Counted from the first letter of the stretch, positions 38,853 to 47,531 are shown. The stretch is 64,000 bases of DNA from Polynucleobacter sp. JS-JIR-II-50 (GCF_018687895.1 NZ_CP061307.1:1571948-1635947), one strand, 5' to 3'. A program made the numbers and translations. Notes: generated by a model not told the origin, from the sequence alone.

Positions 38853-39542
38853 ATGAACGTCGACCAATCAGAAATCGCCAAATTTAGCGCCCTAGCCCAT
38901 CGCTGGTGGGACCCCAATAGCGAATTCAAACCTCTACATGCCATCAACCCGCTACGTCTAAACTGGATTAAGTCCTTCGTTAGCCTAGAAGGCAAGAAGG
39001 TGGTTGATATTGGTTGCGGTGGCGGCATATTGGCAGAATCTATTTCTCAATCAGGTGCAGATACAACCGGTATTGATTTATCTGAAAAAGCTCTCAAAGT
39101 AGCTGAATTACATGCTTTAGAGGTAGGTGCAAACCTTACTTATCGCTCCATCTCAGCTGAAGCGCTTGCTGATGAGCAGCCCGAACAATACGATGTAGTG
39201 ACTTGCATGGAGATGCTTGAACATGTACCAGACCCAGCGTCAGTGGTGCGCGCTTGCGCCAAGCTCTGCAAACCTGGTGGCACGTTATTTTTTAGCACCC
39301 TCAACCGCAGCCCTAAGTCCTACTTATTTGCCATTATTGGCGCTGAATATATTCTGAAATTACTTCCTAGAGGCACTCACGAGTACGCTAAATTCATCAA
39401 ACCTTCTGAATTAGTAGCCTTTACTCGTCATGCGAGTTTAGAGATGCTGGGTATGAAAGGTCTTAGCTATAACCCACTCACTCAGATCTACAGCTTGAGT
39501 GATGATGTCGATGTGAACTATATGATTGCCGTTCGCAAATAA
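38853..39542 (+). CDS. ubiG: Ubiquinone biosynthesis O-methyltransferase
   Basis: 229 residues. Performs both O-methylations of ubiquinone synthesis using SAM. It starts with the typical EIAKFSALAHRWWDPNSEFKPLHAINPLRL block, then motif I VVDIGCGGGILAESIS, EMLEHVPDPASVVRAC and FFSTLNRSPKSYL. The gph gene follows after 8 bases, the common order in betaproteobacteria. Confidence 0.97.
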   Translation: MNVDQSEIAKFSALAHRWWDPNSEFKPLHAINPLRLNWIKSFVSLEGKKVVDIGCGGGILAESISQSGADTTGIDLSEKALKVAELHALEVGANLTYRSISAEALADEQPEQYDVVTCMEMLEHVPDPASVVRACAKLCKPGGTLFFSTLNRSPKSYLFAIIGAEYILKLLPRGTHEYAKFIKPSELVAFTRHASLEMLGMKGLSYNPLTQIYSLSDDVDVNYMIAVRK

Positions 39543-39550
39543 TTCAAGCT

Positions 39551-40231
39551 ATGAGCAATCTTTTTAGTCCTTATGTCGGAATCTTTTTTGATTTAGATGG
39601 CACGCTAGCCGATACTGCGCCCGATTTAGTAGCGGCAACCAATCAATTGCTCGTTGCGCGTAATCTTGAGCCCAAGCCTTATGAATTTCTGCGTCCTTAT
39701 GCTTCAGCTGGTGCCCGCGGATTACTTGAAGGTGCCTTTGGCATTAGTCCCGATCACGCAGATTTCATCCTATTGCGCGATGAGTTTTTCAGTAATTACG
39801 AAAAAGCATTGCTGGTAGAGAGCAAGCTATTTGATGATATGGGCCATCTGCTGGATCAAATGGATGAAGCGAGACTCCCCTGGGGCATCGTTACCAATAA
39901 AAGCGAACGCTTTACCAACCCCCTCACTGAATTAATGGGTTTGCGCCAAAGAGCTATTTCTACCGTTTCTGGTGATACAACATCGTATTCAAAACCCCAT
40001 CCTGAACCCATCTTGCACGCCGCCAGAATAGCCAAGGTAGATCCTACAAAATCGCTTTATGTAGGAGATGACATTAGAGATGTTGTGGCAGGCAAAGCAG
40101 CTGGGATGAAGACGGTGGCAGCAGCTTATGGCTACTGTGGCTGTAAAGAGCCCCCAGAGGCCTGGGGGGCGGATTACATCGTCAATAAGCCGCTCGAGCT
40201 ACTTCAAATCATCTTTCCCAATAGGGAATAA
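39551..40231 (+). CDS. gph: HAD family phosphatase, phosphoglycolate phosphatase type
   Basis: 226 residues. HAD motif I is FFDLDGTLADTAPDLV with the nucleophile Asp, motif II is GIVTNKS, and motifs III/IV are SKPHPEPIL and YVGDDIRDVVAGKAAGM. In this position next to ubiG it is usually called phosphoglycolate phosphatase, removing 2-phosphoglycolate formed in DNA repair. Related HAD enzymes (MupP) act on MurNAc 6-phosphate, and the sequence alone does not separate the two. Probably co-transcribed with ubiG. Confidence 0.85.
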   Translation: MSNLFSPYVGIFFDLDGTLADTAPDLVAATNQLLVARNLEPKPYEFLRPYASAGARGLLEGAFGISPDHADFILLRDEFFSNYEKALLVESKLFDDMGHLLDQMDEARLPWGIVTNKSERFTNPLTELMGLRQRAISTVSGDTTSYSKPHPEPILHAARIAKVDPTKSLYVGDDIRDVVAGKAAGMKTVAAAYGYCGCKEPPEAWGADYIVNKPLELLQIIFPNRE

Positions 40232-40262
40232 AAGATATTCAACAATTTAAAGCTGGCGGCTT

Positions 40263-40268
40263 TAAAAT
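40263..40268 (+). promoter_or_regulatory. Candidate -10 box of ssrA
   Basis: TAAAAT stands 24 bases before the mature tmRNA 5' end, which would leave a leader of roughly 15-17 bases for removal by RNase P. The -35 region (TTCAAC, 19-base spacing) is only moderate. Confidence 0.4.
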
Positions 40269-40291
40269 AGAGCTTCCTAAGCATGCAATCT

Positions 40292-40650
40292 GGGACCGAC
40301 ATGGTTTCGACGTGGGTTACAAAGCATCAAGGGCATACCGAGGACCCGTTATCTCGTAAATCAATGGGAATGTTTTAACTGCAAACGACGAACGTTTCGC
40401 ACTAGCCGCTTAATTGCGGTTGCCCCTGAACTGATTCTCTCTTGGGTCAGCTAGCGCAAGCTAGATCAGGGTCATTTACAAGAGATAAGATCATTTCATG
40501 TCACGGGGAATGATTCGAAAACTTAGTGGATCGTCAGCGTGGAACGTGTCAATCCGTGCCTAGCTGGCTAAATTAAATGATATGACTAAGTATGTAGAAC
40601 TTGTTGTGGAGGATTTGCGGACGCGGGTTCGATTCCCGCCGGTTCCACCA
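40292..40650 (+). ncRNA. ssrA: Transfer-messenger RNA
   Basis: About 359 bases. The 5' end GGGACCG pairs with CGGTTCC just before the encoded ACCA 3' end (one G-U pair), forming the tRNA-like acceptor stem. The T arm carries CGGGTTCGATTCCCG. The tag reading frame starts with GCA at 40381 and gives ANDERFALAA before TAA. tmRNA with SmpB frees stalled ribosomes and tags the unfinished protein for proteolysis. A strong terminator follows. It is convergent with the TonB-dependent receptor gene. Confidence 0.97.
40381..40413 (+). other. tmRNA proteolysis-tag reading frame
   Basis: Ten codons and TAA encode ANDERFALAA. The ending ALAA is the ClpXP/ClpAP degron. Compared with ANDENYALAA of E. coli, two middle residues differ. 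Confidence 0.93.
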
Positions 40651-40671
40651 TTTTTAAGTCTGTAACAGTCC

Positions 40672-40700
40672 AACGCCACCCAGATGGGTGGCGTTTTTCT
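40672..40700 (+). terminator. Terminator of ssrA
   Basis: A perfect 10-bp stem AACGCCACCC/GGGTGGCGTT closes a 4-base loop and is followed by TTTCTTT. Confidence 0.9.
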
Positions 40701-40725
40701 TTGCTTCAGGAATCCATCATTCCTA

Positions 40726-42804
40726 TTAATTGAATTGATAACTCATACCAGCTTGGAAATTGAGGGGCGCTCCAGCAAAAATCCCATCAGGACTCCGGCT
40801 CGATATATATCTTTTATTAAATACATTGTTAATCACTCCAAACAATTTCCAATCTTTGTTAATAGCGTAATTAGCACTCCAATTCACTGTAGTAAAGGAG
40901 GGCACTTCACCTAAAGTTCCAATGGTATTTTGCGCAACTGTATTTGCTGAATCCGCATATTGAGTGGAAACATAATTTAGACTAACTAAAGTATTGAAGC
41001 CATTCTTTTCATAGCTAACTCCAAGATTGGAAGTTAATTTAGGCGTGTATGGAATGCGATTACCATCTCGTCCCAAAGAGCTAGTGCCAACAAACTTAGC
41101 CACCGGGATGTAAGTAGCATTACCGTTAATGCCCCATCCTCCTCCTAGCGCATAAGCCAAGGACATCTCAGCACCTTGATGCAAACTTTTACCGCCATTG
41201 GCTTTAGAAATTCCGGCAGCTAAGCTCTGATTCACAATTTGATTACTGAAGTTCATGCTAAAAATAGCTGAATCATAAGTAAAAGCACCCGAGCGACCAC
41301 GCAGCCCGAGCTCCGCATTAGTTGAGCGTTCTGGGGCTAACTGCTGATCAACTCCTTTGTCATCAATTGCGGTGGCTAACTGTGCTGGCGCAAAACCTTT
41401 ATAAACACTACCGTACGCCTGCACTTGGGGAATAAGCTGCCAGGTAGCACCAATTTGCGGAATAGTTTCTATATTCTTGGCGCTACCTGCTTTACCAGTC
41501 GCAGGATTTGAACGGGTCTGGTTATAACTTTCTACTCGTACCCCAGGAATAAGTGCAAAGTCTTTACTCAGCAAGAAACGGTTTTGAGCATAGACCGCCA
41601 CTGAATTAGCCTTGTTATCTTCCTGCGAAGTGAGTCGGCCAGAATAGGCTAAAGTTTTGGAGCTCACTAATTGATTGATTTGAGATTCGGTATGCATGCG
41701 CAATCCAAACTCTGCTTCATTAGAAATCCCTAGAGCCTTATAGGCATGACTTACCCGAGAATCGATGCCCAACATTTGAAACTCTCGATTTCGTCCAATC
41801 AGACAATCAGTACCTACGTTGCAGGCTCTAAAGACTGTCGATTCCTGTGTGCGTTTAACAATACTTTGCCGCCAATAATCTCTAGATAACCTACTCCAAT
41901 ACATCAAGGTATTGATTTTGGTCTCTGGGCTGATTTCAATAGCATGGTTGAGATCTACTGCATTTCTTTGGGTAATAAAGCGGTCATTTGGCGCTGGATT
42001 ATCTCTTGAGTGCGTGCTGAACTGATTTGGGCGCAGACCTACATACGAGGTATTGATATTGTTATCGTAATGGGTGTATTTCAGACTTAACCACTGATTC
42101 TGTGCAATCTCCACTCCCCCTTTCACCAAGATGTCGTACATCTTGAAACCATTGCCTTGGTAACCATTGGACTCAGATTGAATCAGGTTTATTCCTCCAA
42201 TGGCACCATTCGATGACGATTCCCCCCCTGCCTCAAGCTCTGCATAGCGATATCCGTAATTACCCACTTTTCCGGTTAACTTAAATCCTGGAGCAGGTGT
42301 TTTGCTAAGGTAATTCACTACGCCACCAATATTGGATGGTCCATATTTCAGACCCGATGCGCCCTTTAAAACTTCAATCCCACCGATTTGCTCTACAGGC
42401 GGGCTGTAATAGGAAGCATTGGAAATAAAGAGGCTTGGTTGAATGGGGGCACCATCCTCCAACAGAAGAACCTTGGAGCTGCGACTCGGATTTAACCCCC
42501 GAATGCCAATATTTGGAATAGACCCTAGGCCACCCTCATCTCCGCGGACATTAACACCAGGAACCGTCTTTAATACATCTTGTAGGGACTGAGGTTGTAG
42601 CTCCTCCATCCTCTGTTGATTAATGACATCAACCGTACCAGGAATTTTATACAGGGCATTTTCCTCTCGCCCAACAATATCAATCCTAGGTAACTCAATA
42701 TCTTGAGCATTGGCCCAAACCGAAAAAGATCCTCCATATAACAATGCAAACGATGAAATCCAGACTAACTGATTTCGAGGACGAAAAACTTCTTGATGCT
42801 TCAT
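40726..42804 (-). CDS. TonB-dependent outer membrane receptor (iron or heme uptake)
   Basis: 692 residues. A signal peptide ends near SVWANAQ. The plug domain follows (PGTVDVINQQRMEELQPQSL, PNIGIRGLNPSRSSKVLLLEDG, GIEVLKGASGLKYGPSNIGGV). The 22-strand barrel ends in AGMSYQFN. The general style resembles FecA-type siderophore receptors. The heme-receptor FRAP/NPNL box is not clear: the matching region reads YKGFAPAQLATA and LAPERSTNAELG. However, hemP lies directly upstream, a typical neighbour of heme receptors. GGAG precedes the ATG. No ABC permease is nearby, so the ligand stays open. Confidence 0.9.
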   Translation of the reverse strand: MKHQEVFRPRNQLVWISSFALLYGGSFSVWANAQDIELPRIDIVGREENALYKIPGTVDVINQQRMEELQPQSLQDVLKTVPGVNVRGDEGGLGSIPNIGIRGLNPSRSSKVLLLEDGAPIQPSLFISNASYYSPPVEQIGGIEVLKGASGLKYGPSNIGGVVNYLSKTPAPGFKLTGKVGNYGYRYAELEAGGESSSNGAIGGINLIQSESNGYQGNGFKMYDILVKGGVEIAQNQWLSLKYTHYDNNINTSYVGLRPNQFSTHSRDNPAPNDRFITQRNAVDLNHAIEISPETKINTLMYWSRLSRDYWRQSIVKRTQESTVFRACNVGTDCLIGRNREFQMLGIDSRVSHAYKALGISNEAEFGLRMHTESQINQLVSSKTLAYSGRLTSQEDNKANSVAVYAQNRFLLSKDFALIPGVRVESYNQTRSNPATGKAGSAKNIETIPQIGATWQLIPQVQAYGSVYKGFAPAQLATAIDDKGVDQQLAPERSTNAELGLRGRSGAFTYDSAIFSMNFSNQIVNQSLAAGISKANGGKSLHQGAEMSLAYALGGGWGINGNATYIPVAKFVGTSSLGRDGNRIPYTPKLTSNLGVSYEKNGFNTLVSLNYVSTQYADSANTVAQNTIGTLGEVPSFTTVNWSANYAINKDWKLFGVINNVFNKRYISSRSPDGIFAGAPLNFQAGMSYQFN

Positions 42805-42870
42805 ATGCCATCTCCAGTGATAGAAACAAAAAATCGCTGGCTATATGCACATGAAAATGCTCTTGCTGGC

Positions 42871-42881
42871 TAGTAAGTTAA
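42871..42881 (-). promoter_or_regulatory. Repeated element upstream of the receptor gene
   Basis: The 11-mer TTAACTTACTA (minus strand) lies 66 bases before the receptor ATG, and an identical copy lies 56 bases before the tonB-like gene. In both places ATATAGC, a possible -10 region, follows 21-24 bases later. Possible operator or activator site. Confidence 0.4.
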
Positions 42882-42888
42882 TTCATAT

Positions 42889-43068
42889 TTACTTCGTCAA
42901 AATGAGTTTCCCTAATTTAGTGATGCGCAATTGATATGGATGCCCATCATGCAAAATGAAGATCTGCTTTGTGTGGCCTAATAAGGTTTCGCTTGGAATG
43001 CATCTAGGCAAAAGTTGATTTGATCGAATACATTTTGAATCAAGGTCTAAGATATTTTTCTCGTTCAA
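42889..43068 (-). CDS. hemP: Hemin uptake protein HemP with TTG start
   Basis: About 59 residues. The C-terminal half is clearly HemP/HmuP: IPSETLLGHTKQIFILHDG, then HPYQLRITKLGKLILTK before the stop, the last six residues (LILTK ending) being the family hallmark. There is no ATG or GTG in the frame. The TTG at 43068 has GGAAGG 7 bases upstream and gives the usual family length. HemP/HmuP is a small protein needed for full expression of heme receptor genes in betaproteobacteria. It starts 3 bases after the tonB-like stop and precedes the receptor, so the three genes are probably one unit. Confidence 0.85.
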   Translation of the reverse strand: MNEKNILDLDSKCIRSNQLLPRCIPSETLLGHTKQIFILHDGHPYQLRITKLGKLILTK

Positions 43069-43071
43069 GCA

Positions 43072-43638
43072 CTAGCCTTCCAAGGTAAATTGAATAGGTG
43101 TTTGAAAGCATTGCAAAGAAACCTGGGGAGGAGCTATTGAAATGGGCTCAAATCTCCACTGAGCCAAAGCCTTGATGGCTGAGCGATCCAAACCCTGAAA
43201 GCCTGAGCTTTGGGTGATGCCAACTTCTTGCACAAGGCCTTGCTCACTTACACATAATCTTGCAATGACCAAACCCTGTTCCTTAAGCTGTCTGCTGGCT
43301 AAGGGGTAATGGGGTTTGGGGCTGTATATAACCTGTCTAGCTGCACCCAATGCGTGATGCCCAGATCCCTTGCTATCACTATGCGCATGGGATTCATTTA
43401 CAGCACTGGAACTATCGCGCTCACTGCTGGAAGGTGTCTTGATTTGGGGTGCGAACAAGGATTTTTTCTGTTGAGATGGCAAGGTACTTTTACCTACTAG
43501 ATTTACCATCAGAAAATCTGGAGCGGATGATGTGGACCCCGCAAATGATCCCGATAAAAGTATCAATAGTGCTAATAAATGAGAGAGAGTTACCCCCGAA
43601 ATTAGCAATACATCTCTAGACAATGCACCAGAAAGCAA
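43072..43638 (-). CDS. TonB-like energy transducer
   Basis: 188 residues. An N-terminal membrane anchor (VTLSHLLALLILLSGSFAG) is followed by a Ser-rich periplasmic linker of about 70 residues with little Pro. The C-terminal TonB domain (about 105-185) reads YSPKPHYPLASRQLKEQGLVIARLCVSEQG and SAIKALAQWRFEP. It would deliver proton-motive energy to the receptor two genes downstream. The start is TTG with AAGGG 6 bases before it. No exbB or exbD is adjacent, so partners must be elsewhere. Confidence 0.85.
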   Translation of the reverse strand: MLSGALSRDVLLISGVTLSHLLALLILLSGSFAGSTSSAPDFLMVNLVGKSTLPSQQKKSLFAPQIKTPSSSERDSSSAVNESHAHSDSKGSGHHALGAARQVIYSPKPHYPLASRQLKEQGLVIARLCVSEQGLVQEVGITQSSGFQGLDRSAIKALAQWRFEPISIAPPQVSLQCFQTPIQFTLEG

Positions 43639-43672
43639 ATGACACCCTTAAAAATATATGAGAAAAGCTATA

Positions 43673-43705
43673 TTCAACTTACCAAAAAAATGTGTAGTAA
43701 GTTAA
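43673..43705 (-). promoter_or_regulatory. Inverted repeat upstream of the tonB-like gene
   Basis: Minus strand TTAACTTAC and GTAAGTTGAA form an imperfect dyad spaced by about 14 bases, 35-67 bases before the TTG start. The first arm is part of the 11-mer shared with the receptor promoter. It does not match the classical Fur box well. Confidence 0.4.
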
Positions 43706-43796
43706 CTACTGCTCTCAATGATTTTAAGGATGCTACTGTAGATAAACAACCATGATCCCAATGGGGACGGGACTTGTAGGGCTATTGAATGTGGTA

Positions 43797-44969
43797 CTAC
43801 TTTTGGGTTAATCGCCACAGTGAAGTGACTTCTTTAGATCTCGCTGCATGCAATGCATCAGCTTTATCAAATGCCTTGTTATGCGTTGGCTTCGTATCTA
43901 AATGCGCAATCACTTTTAAACCCGCCTGATCAATCCAATTCAGAAGCTCTTCTCTTGTTCTCAAGCCCAAGTACTCCGCAAGGTCAGACAGAATGAGCCA
44001 ACCCTCGCCATTTGGCAGCAGATGATCTTTTAACCCACCCAAGAAACCCTTCAACATCTGGCTCTCAGGGTCATACACAGCATGCTCTAGTGAGGAACTC
44101 GGTCTTGCAGGTAGCCATGGTGGATTACAAACAATGAGCGCTGCTTTGCCGTCTGGAAAAAGATTGGCTTTCTGAATTTCAATTTGTGAATTTAAGCCTA
44201 AGTGGTCAATATTTTCTTTCGCACAAGCAATCGCTCGATCACTTAGATCGGTCGCAACAATCTTCTGAATATCTCGCAGAGCTAAAACAACTGCTAACAC
44301 TCCGGTGCCCGTACCAATATCAAAGGCTACAGAGCTTTGTTTTATGGCTGCCGGCAGCGGGGCTTTCAGCACCAAGCTAATATATTCACTACGCACAGGA
44401 GAGAAAACGCCATAGTGCGGATGAATGCGAACCTCTTCATCATCCCTAGTAAGAACTTGCACACCCGTCTTGCGCCACTCATGAGCACTAATGACTCCAA
44501 GCAACTCACGCAAGGAAATAACATAGGAATTTTCTTGCGCTCCATAGGCCTCAAGGCAGGCCTTAGTTACATCTGGCGCACGCCTCAAGGATATTGTATG
44601 GTCAGCATTTACCGGAATGAGAACCATACCCAAAATACGAGCACGCTGGGATTGGGTAAGACGATGCAGATTAAATGTATCTATGGGGCTTTTGGTTTTC
44701 TCTTTTGCAGCCCTGTCAGCCCTGGTAGATTTCTTGGAAGGCTTATCCACCCTCCTGACCAAAGCCTGCAAGAGTTGCCGCGCATTCTGAAAGTCACCCT
44801 TGTAAAGCATCGCAGTGCCTTCACAGGCTAAGCGATAAGCAATATCAGCAGTCAGCGTGTCATCGGCGACCTGAATCTTTTTATGGGGAGTAATGCCATT
44901 TTCAGAATGCCATTGAGCGGAACAGATTTGTCCGCCCTCTTCCCATTGAAGGGTTGCCGATTGAGTCAC
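43797..44969 (-). CDS. Class I SAM-dependent methyltransferase
   Basis: 390 residues. An N-terminal region without clear motif (about 1-190, with a Lys-rich patch KPSKKSTRADRAAKEKTK) precedes a methyltransferase domain. Motif I is FDIGTGTGVLAVVLA at about 220, and the NPPW motif in LIVCNPPWLPA matches enzymes methylating amide or ring nitrogens (HemK/PrmC, RlmG-like). The target could be an rRNA base or a protein Gln and cannot be set from sequence. The start is a GTG directly after the pirin stop; no ribosome site is seen. Confidence 0.82.
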   Translation of the reverse strand: MTQSATLQWEEGGQICSAQWHSENGITPHKKIQVADDTLTADIAYRLACEGTAMLYKGDFQNARQLLQALVRRVDKPSKKSTRADRAAKEKTKSPIDTFNLHRLTQSQRARILGMVLIPVNADHTISLRRAPDVTKACLEAYGAQENSYVISLRELLGVISAHEWRKTGVQVLTRDDEEVRIHPHYGVFSPVRSEYISLVLKAPLPAAIKQSSVAFDIGTGTGVLAVVLALRDIQKIVATDLSDRAIACAKENIDHLGLNSQIEIQKANLFPDGKAALIVCNPPWLPARPSSSLEHAVYDPESQMLKGFLGGLKDHLLPNGEGWLILSDLAEYLGLRTREELLNWIDQAGLKVIAHLDTKPTHNKAFDKADALHAARSKEVTSLWRLTQK

Positions 44970-45824
44970 CTAGGAAACCACAAACCGATTGTTTTGATAA
45001 TCATCTATGGCCTGTTCAATTTCAGCACGAGTATTCATTACAAATGGGCCGTACTGAACGATAGGCTCATGCAAGGGCAAAGCTGCTAGAACAATAAATT
45101 GCGCGCCTACAGATCCCGCTCTCGCTTTTAAAAGATCGCCATCACCAAGAACAATAGCCGCCTGCTTTGGAGCCGGCATCATTGGCCCACCTAATTCCAG
45201 CTCACCTTCGCATGCATAAACAAATGCATTGAGTTCTTTTGGAATGCGTTGCTCAAACTCTGTGTTGGGTGGCAACTGTATATCTAGAAATAATGGCGCA
45301 GTAGTGATCCCTTGAATTGGTCCTTGAACTGCATTGTCCTCATGGCTATAGGCGCCCGCAATAATCTTCACTGAGCCGCCATTTGCCAAAGTAATCTTTG
45401 GAATATCTTCAACCTGGATATCTTTATAGCCAGCCGGCTTCATCTTTTCTTTAGCGGGCAAATTAATCCATAACTGAAAGCCGCGCATGGCACCGCTCAC
45501 TTGCTGCGGCATCTCTGAGTGAATAATGCCGCGCCCTGCCGTCATCCATTGCACGCCACCAGTCTTTAGGTGGCCTTGATTTCCTAAATGATCCTCATGC
45601 AACATATGACCTTCCAGCATGTAGGTCACCGTCTCAAAACCTCGATGGGGATGAGCCGGAAAGCCTGCCACATAATCATTTGGATCGTTAGAGGAAAACT
45701 CATCAAGCATCAAAAAAGGATCTAACCTAACTTGATTTTGACCGCCCAGACTACGACGCAATTTCACACCCGCACCATCAGATGTGGCAATGCCAGGAAT
45801 AATAGTTTGGATATTGCGGATCAT
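44970..45824 (-). CDS. Pirin family protein
   Basis: 284 residues, bicupin. The metal-binding N-terminal cupin contains FPAHPHRGFETVTYMLEG with two of the His ligands, then MLHEDHLGNQG and IIHSEMPQ. Pirins may act as quercetinase-like dioxygenases or redox sensors. Here it is next to a CMD-family protein and a Bug receptor, a grouping that hints at aromatic or organic acid metabolism. It lies 31 bases after the CMD gene. Confidence 0.92.
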   Translation of the reverse strand: MIRNIQTIIPGIATSDGAGVKLRRSLGGQNQVRLDPFLMLDEFSSNDPNDYVAGFPAHPHRGFETVTYMLEGHMLHEDHLGNQGHLKTGGVQWMTAGRGIIHSEMPQQVSGAMRGFQLWINLPAKEKMKPAGYKDIQVEDIPKITLANGGSVKIIAGAYSHEDNAVQGPIQGITTAPLFLDIQLPPNTEFEQRIPKELNAFVYACEGELELGGPMMPAPKQAAIVLGDGDLLKARAGSVGAQFIVLAALPLHEPIVQYGPFVMNTRAEIEQAIDDYQNNRFVVS

Positions 45825-45855
45825 ATTGATAAGTGGCTTTGGCTAAACTTTGACT

Positions 45856-46407
45856 TTAAGCCGGAGGATGATCTTCAGGATTGACATCCAGCGCTATCAA
45901 GAATCGAGACACCATGTTGTAAGCGGCGATTACCGTTACCAATTCCACGGTATCCGTGCTTCCCAAAGCCTTTTGTAAGCGCTTCATTAATTCAGGATCC
46001 ACTTTGATATTGCGCGTCATCTGAAAAGTGAGTTCGGCAGCGTCGTTCTCCACCGGGGAGTAAAGATCTTTTGGAAAATTCGGCTGTCCAATGAGTCGTA
46101 AGCCTTGGACCTGCTCCTCAGTGCCGCCGGCTTTCTTGAAAGGTGGCGCATGGTGAAAGAATTCATACTCAGCACCATTCAAGACCGCTACGCCACACAT
46201 GGCCAACTCACGCAGCTTTGGATCCAAAGACAGGTTATTACGAATCTCACCAATAAAGTGATTCCAGCCCTCTGCAATTGGAACGCTATGCAAGAGCATG
46301 CGATCTAAATTAATAAACTGACCGCCCCGTCTTTTGCGAATAGCAGCAACCAACTCTGCTGGCTCTGCCAAATCCATTGGCTGGTAGGGAATTAAACGTT
46401 CTGACAT
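45856..46407 (-). CDS. Carboxymuconolactone decarboxylase family protein
   Basis: 183 residues. All-helical CMD/AhpD fold with NNLSLDPKLRELAMCGVAVLNGAEYEFFHHAPPFKK; the family core is the E-x-H helix in the YEFFHH region. A CxxC pair of AhpD-type peroxidase partners is absent (only one Cys in the core), so it is more like the decarboxylase or an unknown CMD group. It lies between the Bug receptor and pirin on one minus-strand run. Confidence 0.88.
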   Translation of the reverse strand: MSERLIPYQPMDLAEPAELVAAIRKRRGGQFINLDRMLLHSVPIAEGWNHFIGEIRNNLSLDPKLRELAMCGVAVLNGAEYEFFHHAPPFKKAGGTEEQVQGLRLIGQPNFPKDLYSPVENDAAELTFQMTRNIKVDPELMKRLQKALGSTDTVELVTVIAAYNMVSRFLIALDVNPEDHPPA

Positions 46408-46429
46408 GCTTACCTCTTATAAATAGTGC

Positions 46430-47443
46430 TTACTGAGCAGTTTCTTTAATATTGTTTTCAATTACGAACTTGCCCCAGATACCAATTTGCTTGCCGATAA
46501 ACTCTTGTGCAGCAACAGGGGTACCGCCAACAATTTGAATGCCTTGCATTTTGAACTTCTCGGCAACAGCAGGCGTCTTCAATGCTTTGTTCAAGGCTTT
46601 GTTCATTGCATCAATCACTGCTGGAGATGTTTTACCAGGAGCTAGTACCGCCCACCATGCTGGCGCGCTAAAGCCTGGAAAGCCACTCTCAGAAATTGTC
46701 GGTACATTAGGCAAAGATGGTGAACGCTTGGCGGTTGTAATCACTAGCGGAATGACTCCACCATTATCGATATGTGGCTTCACCAAAAACTCTGAGCCTA
46801 CCGCCAACTCCACTTGACCACCCAAAGCATCTTGCATCAAAGGGCCGCCACCACGATAAGGGATGTGATTCCAATCAAAGCCCGCTTGTTTTGCAAGGCG
46901 CGCCATTGCTAGGTGACCCAAGCTACCAATGCCAATCGAACCGTAACTAAATTGCTTGCCTGTCTTAGAAAGATCCACTAATTGCTTAAAGCTAGTGATA
47001 CCAGATTTTTTACTGGCAACCAACACCATCGGTGATGTGCCAACCAGAATCACGGGGGCAATATCTTTAATCGTGTCATAGGGAAGTTTATCTTTTAGGC
47101 TTGGATTCACGCCATGGGTATCAAACACCACCGCAAAGGTGTAGCCATCTGGATCGGACCGAGTCATTGCAGAGGTACCAATCACACCAGAGGCGCCACC
47201 TACGTTTTCAACAATCACGTTTTGCTTCAGCTCTGCTTGCAAGGCGGGTGCCAATACACGAGCAACCTGGTCAACTGAGCCTCCTGGCGGAAAGACCGCA
47301 ATTAAACGAATTGGCTTTTGAGTGGGCCATGTGCCAACACCCGCATTTTGTGCCAGAACTACACCGCTTACTCCCAAGGCCATAAAAGTAGCTAATAGAC
47401 TGTTTTTAAAGGCTTTTTTAGCCATTTTCACTAAATCCTGCAT
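46430..47443 (-). CDS. Tripartite tricarboxylate transporter receptor (TctC/Bug family)
   Basis: 337 residues. A signal peptide ends around GVVLAQ, then the Bug-family start WPTQKPIRLIAVFPPGGSVDQVARVL. The ligand-loop region has IVENVGGASGVIGTSAM. Other family marks are GSLGHLAMARL and HIPYRGGGPLMQDALGGQVEL. Such receptors bind carboxylates for TctAB permeases, but none is in this window. AGGAG lies 8 bases before the ATG at 47443. First gene of the run Bug-CMD-pirin-methyltransferase. Confidence 0.92.
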   Translation of the reverse strand: MQDLVKMAKKAFKNSLLATFMALGVSGVVLAQNAGVGTWPTQKPIRLIAVFPPGGSVDQVARVLAPALQAELKQNVIVENVGGASGVIGTSAMTRSDPDGYTFAVVFDTHGVNPSLKDKLPYDTIKDIAPVILVGTSPMVLVASKKSGITSFKQLVDLSKTGKQFSYGSIGIGSLGHLAMARLAKQAGFDWNHIPYRGGGPLMQDALGGQVELAVGSEFLVKPHIDNGGVIPLVITTAKRSPSLPNVPTISESGFPGFSAPAWWAVLAPGKTSPAVIDAMNKALNKALKTPAVAEKFKMQGIQIVGGTPVAAQEFIGKQIGIWGKFVIENNIKETAQ

Positions 47444-47531
47444 GGACTTGTCTCCTCTAGATAAGACCTCAAGATTAACACCCCCTCAGCCTATTTGCTC
47501 GATAATGCTGCTGTAGCCCAGTGAGAGAAAA

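Noticed and set aside
42805..43796. Classical Fur boxes in the iron uptake locus
   Set aside because: No stretch close to the GATAATGATAATCATTATC consensus was found; only the shared TTAACTTACTA element stands out.
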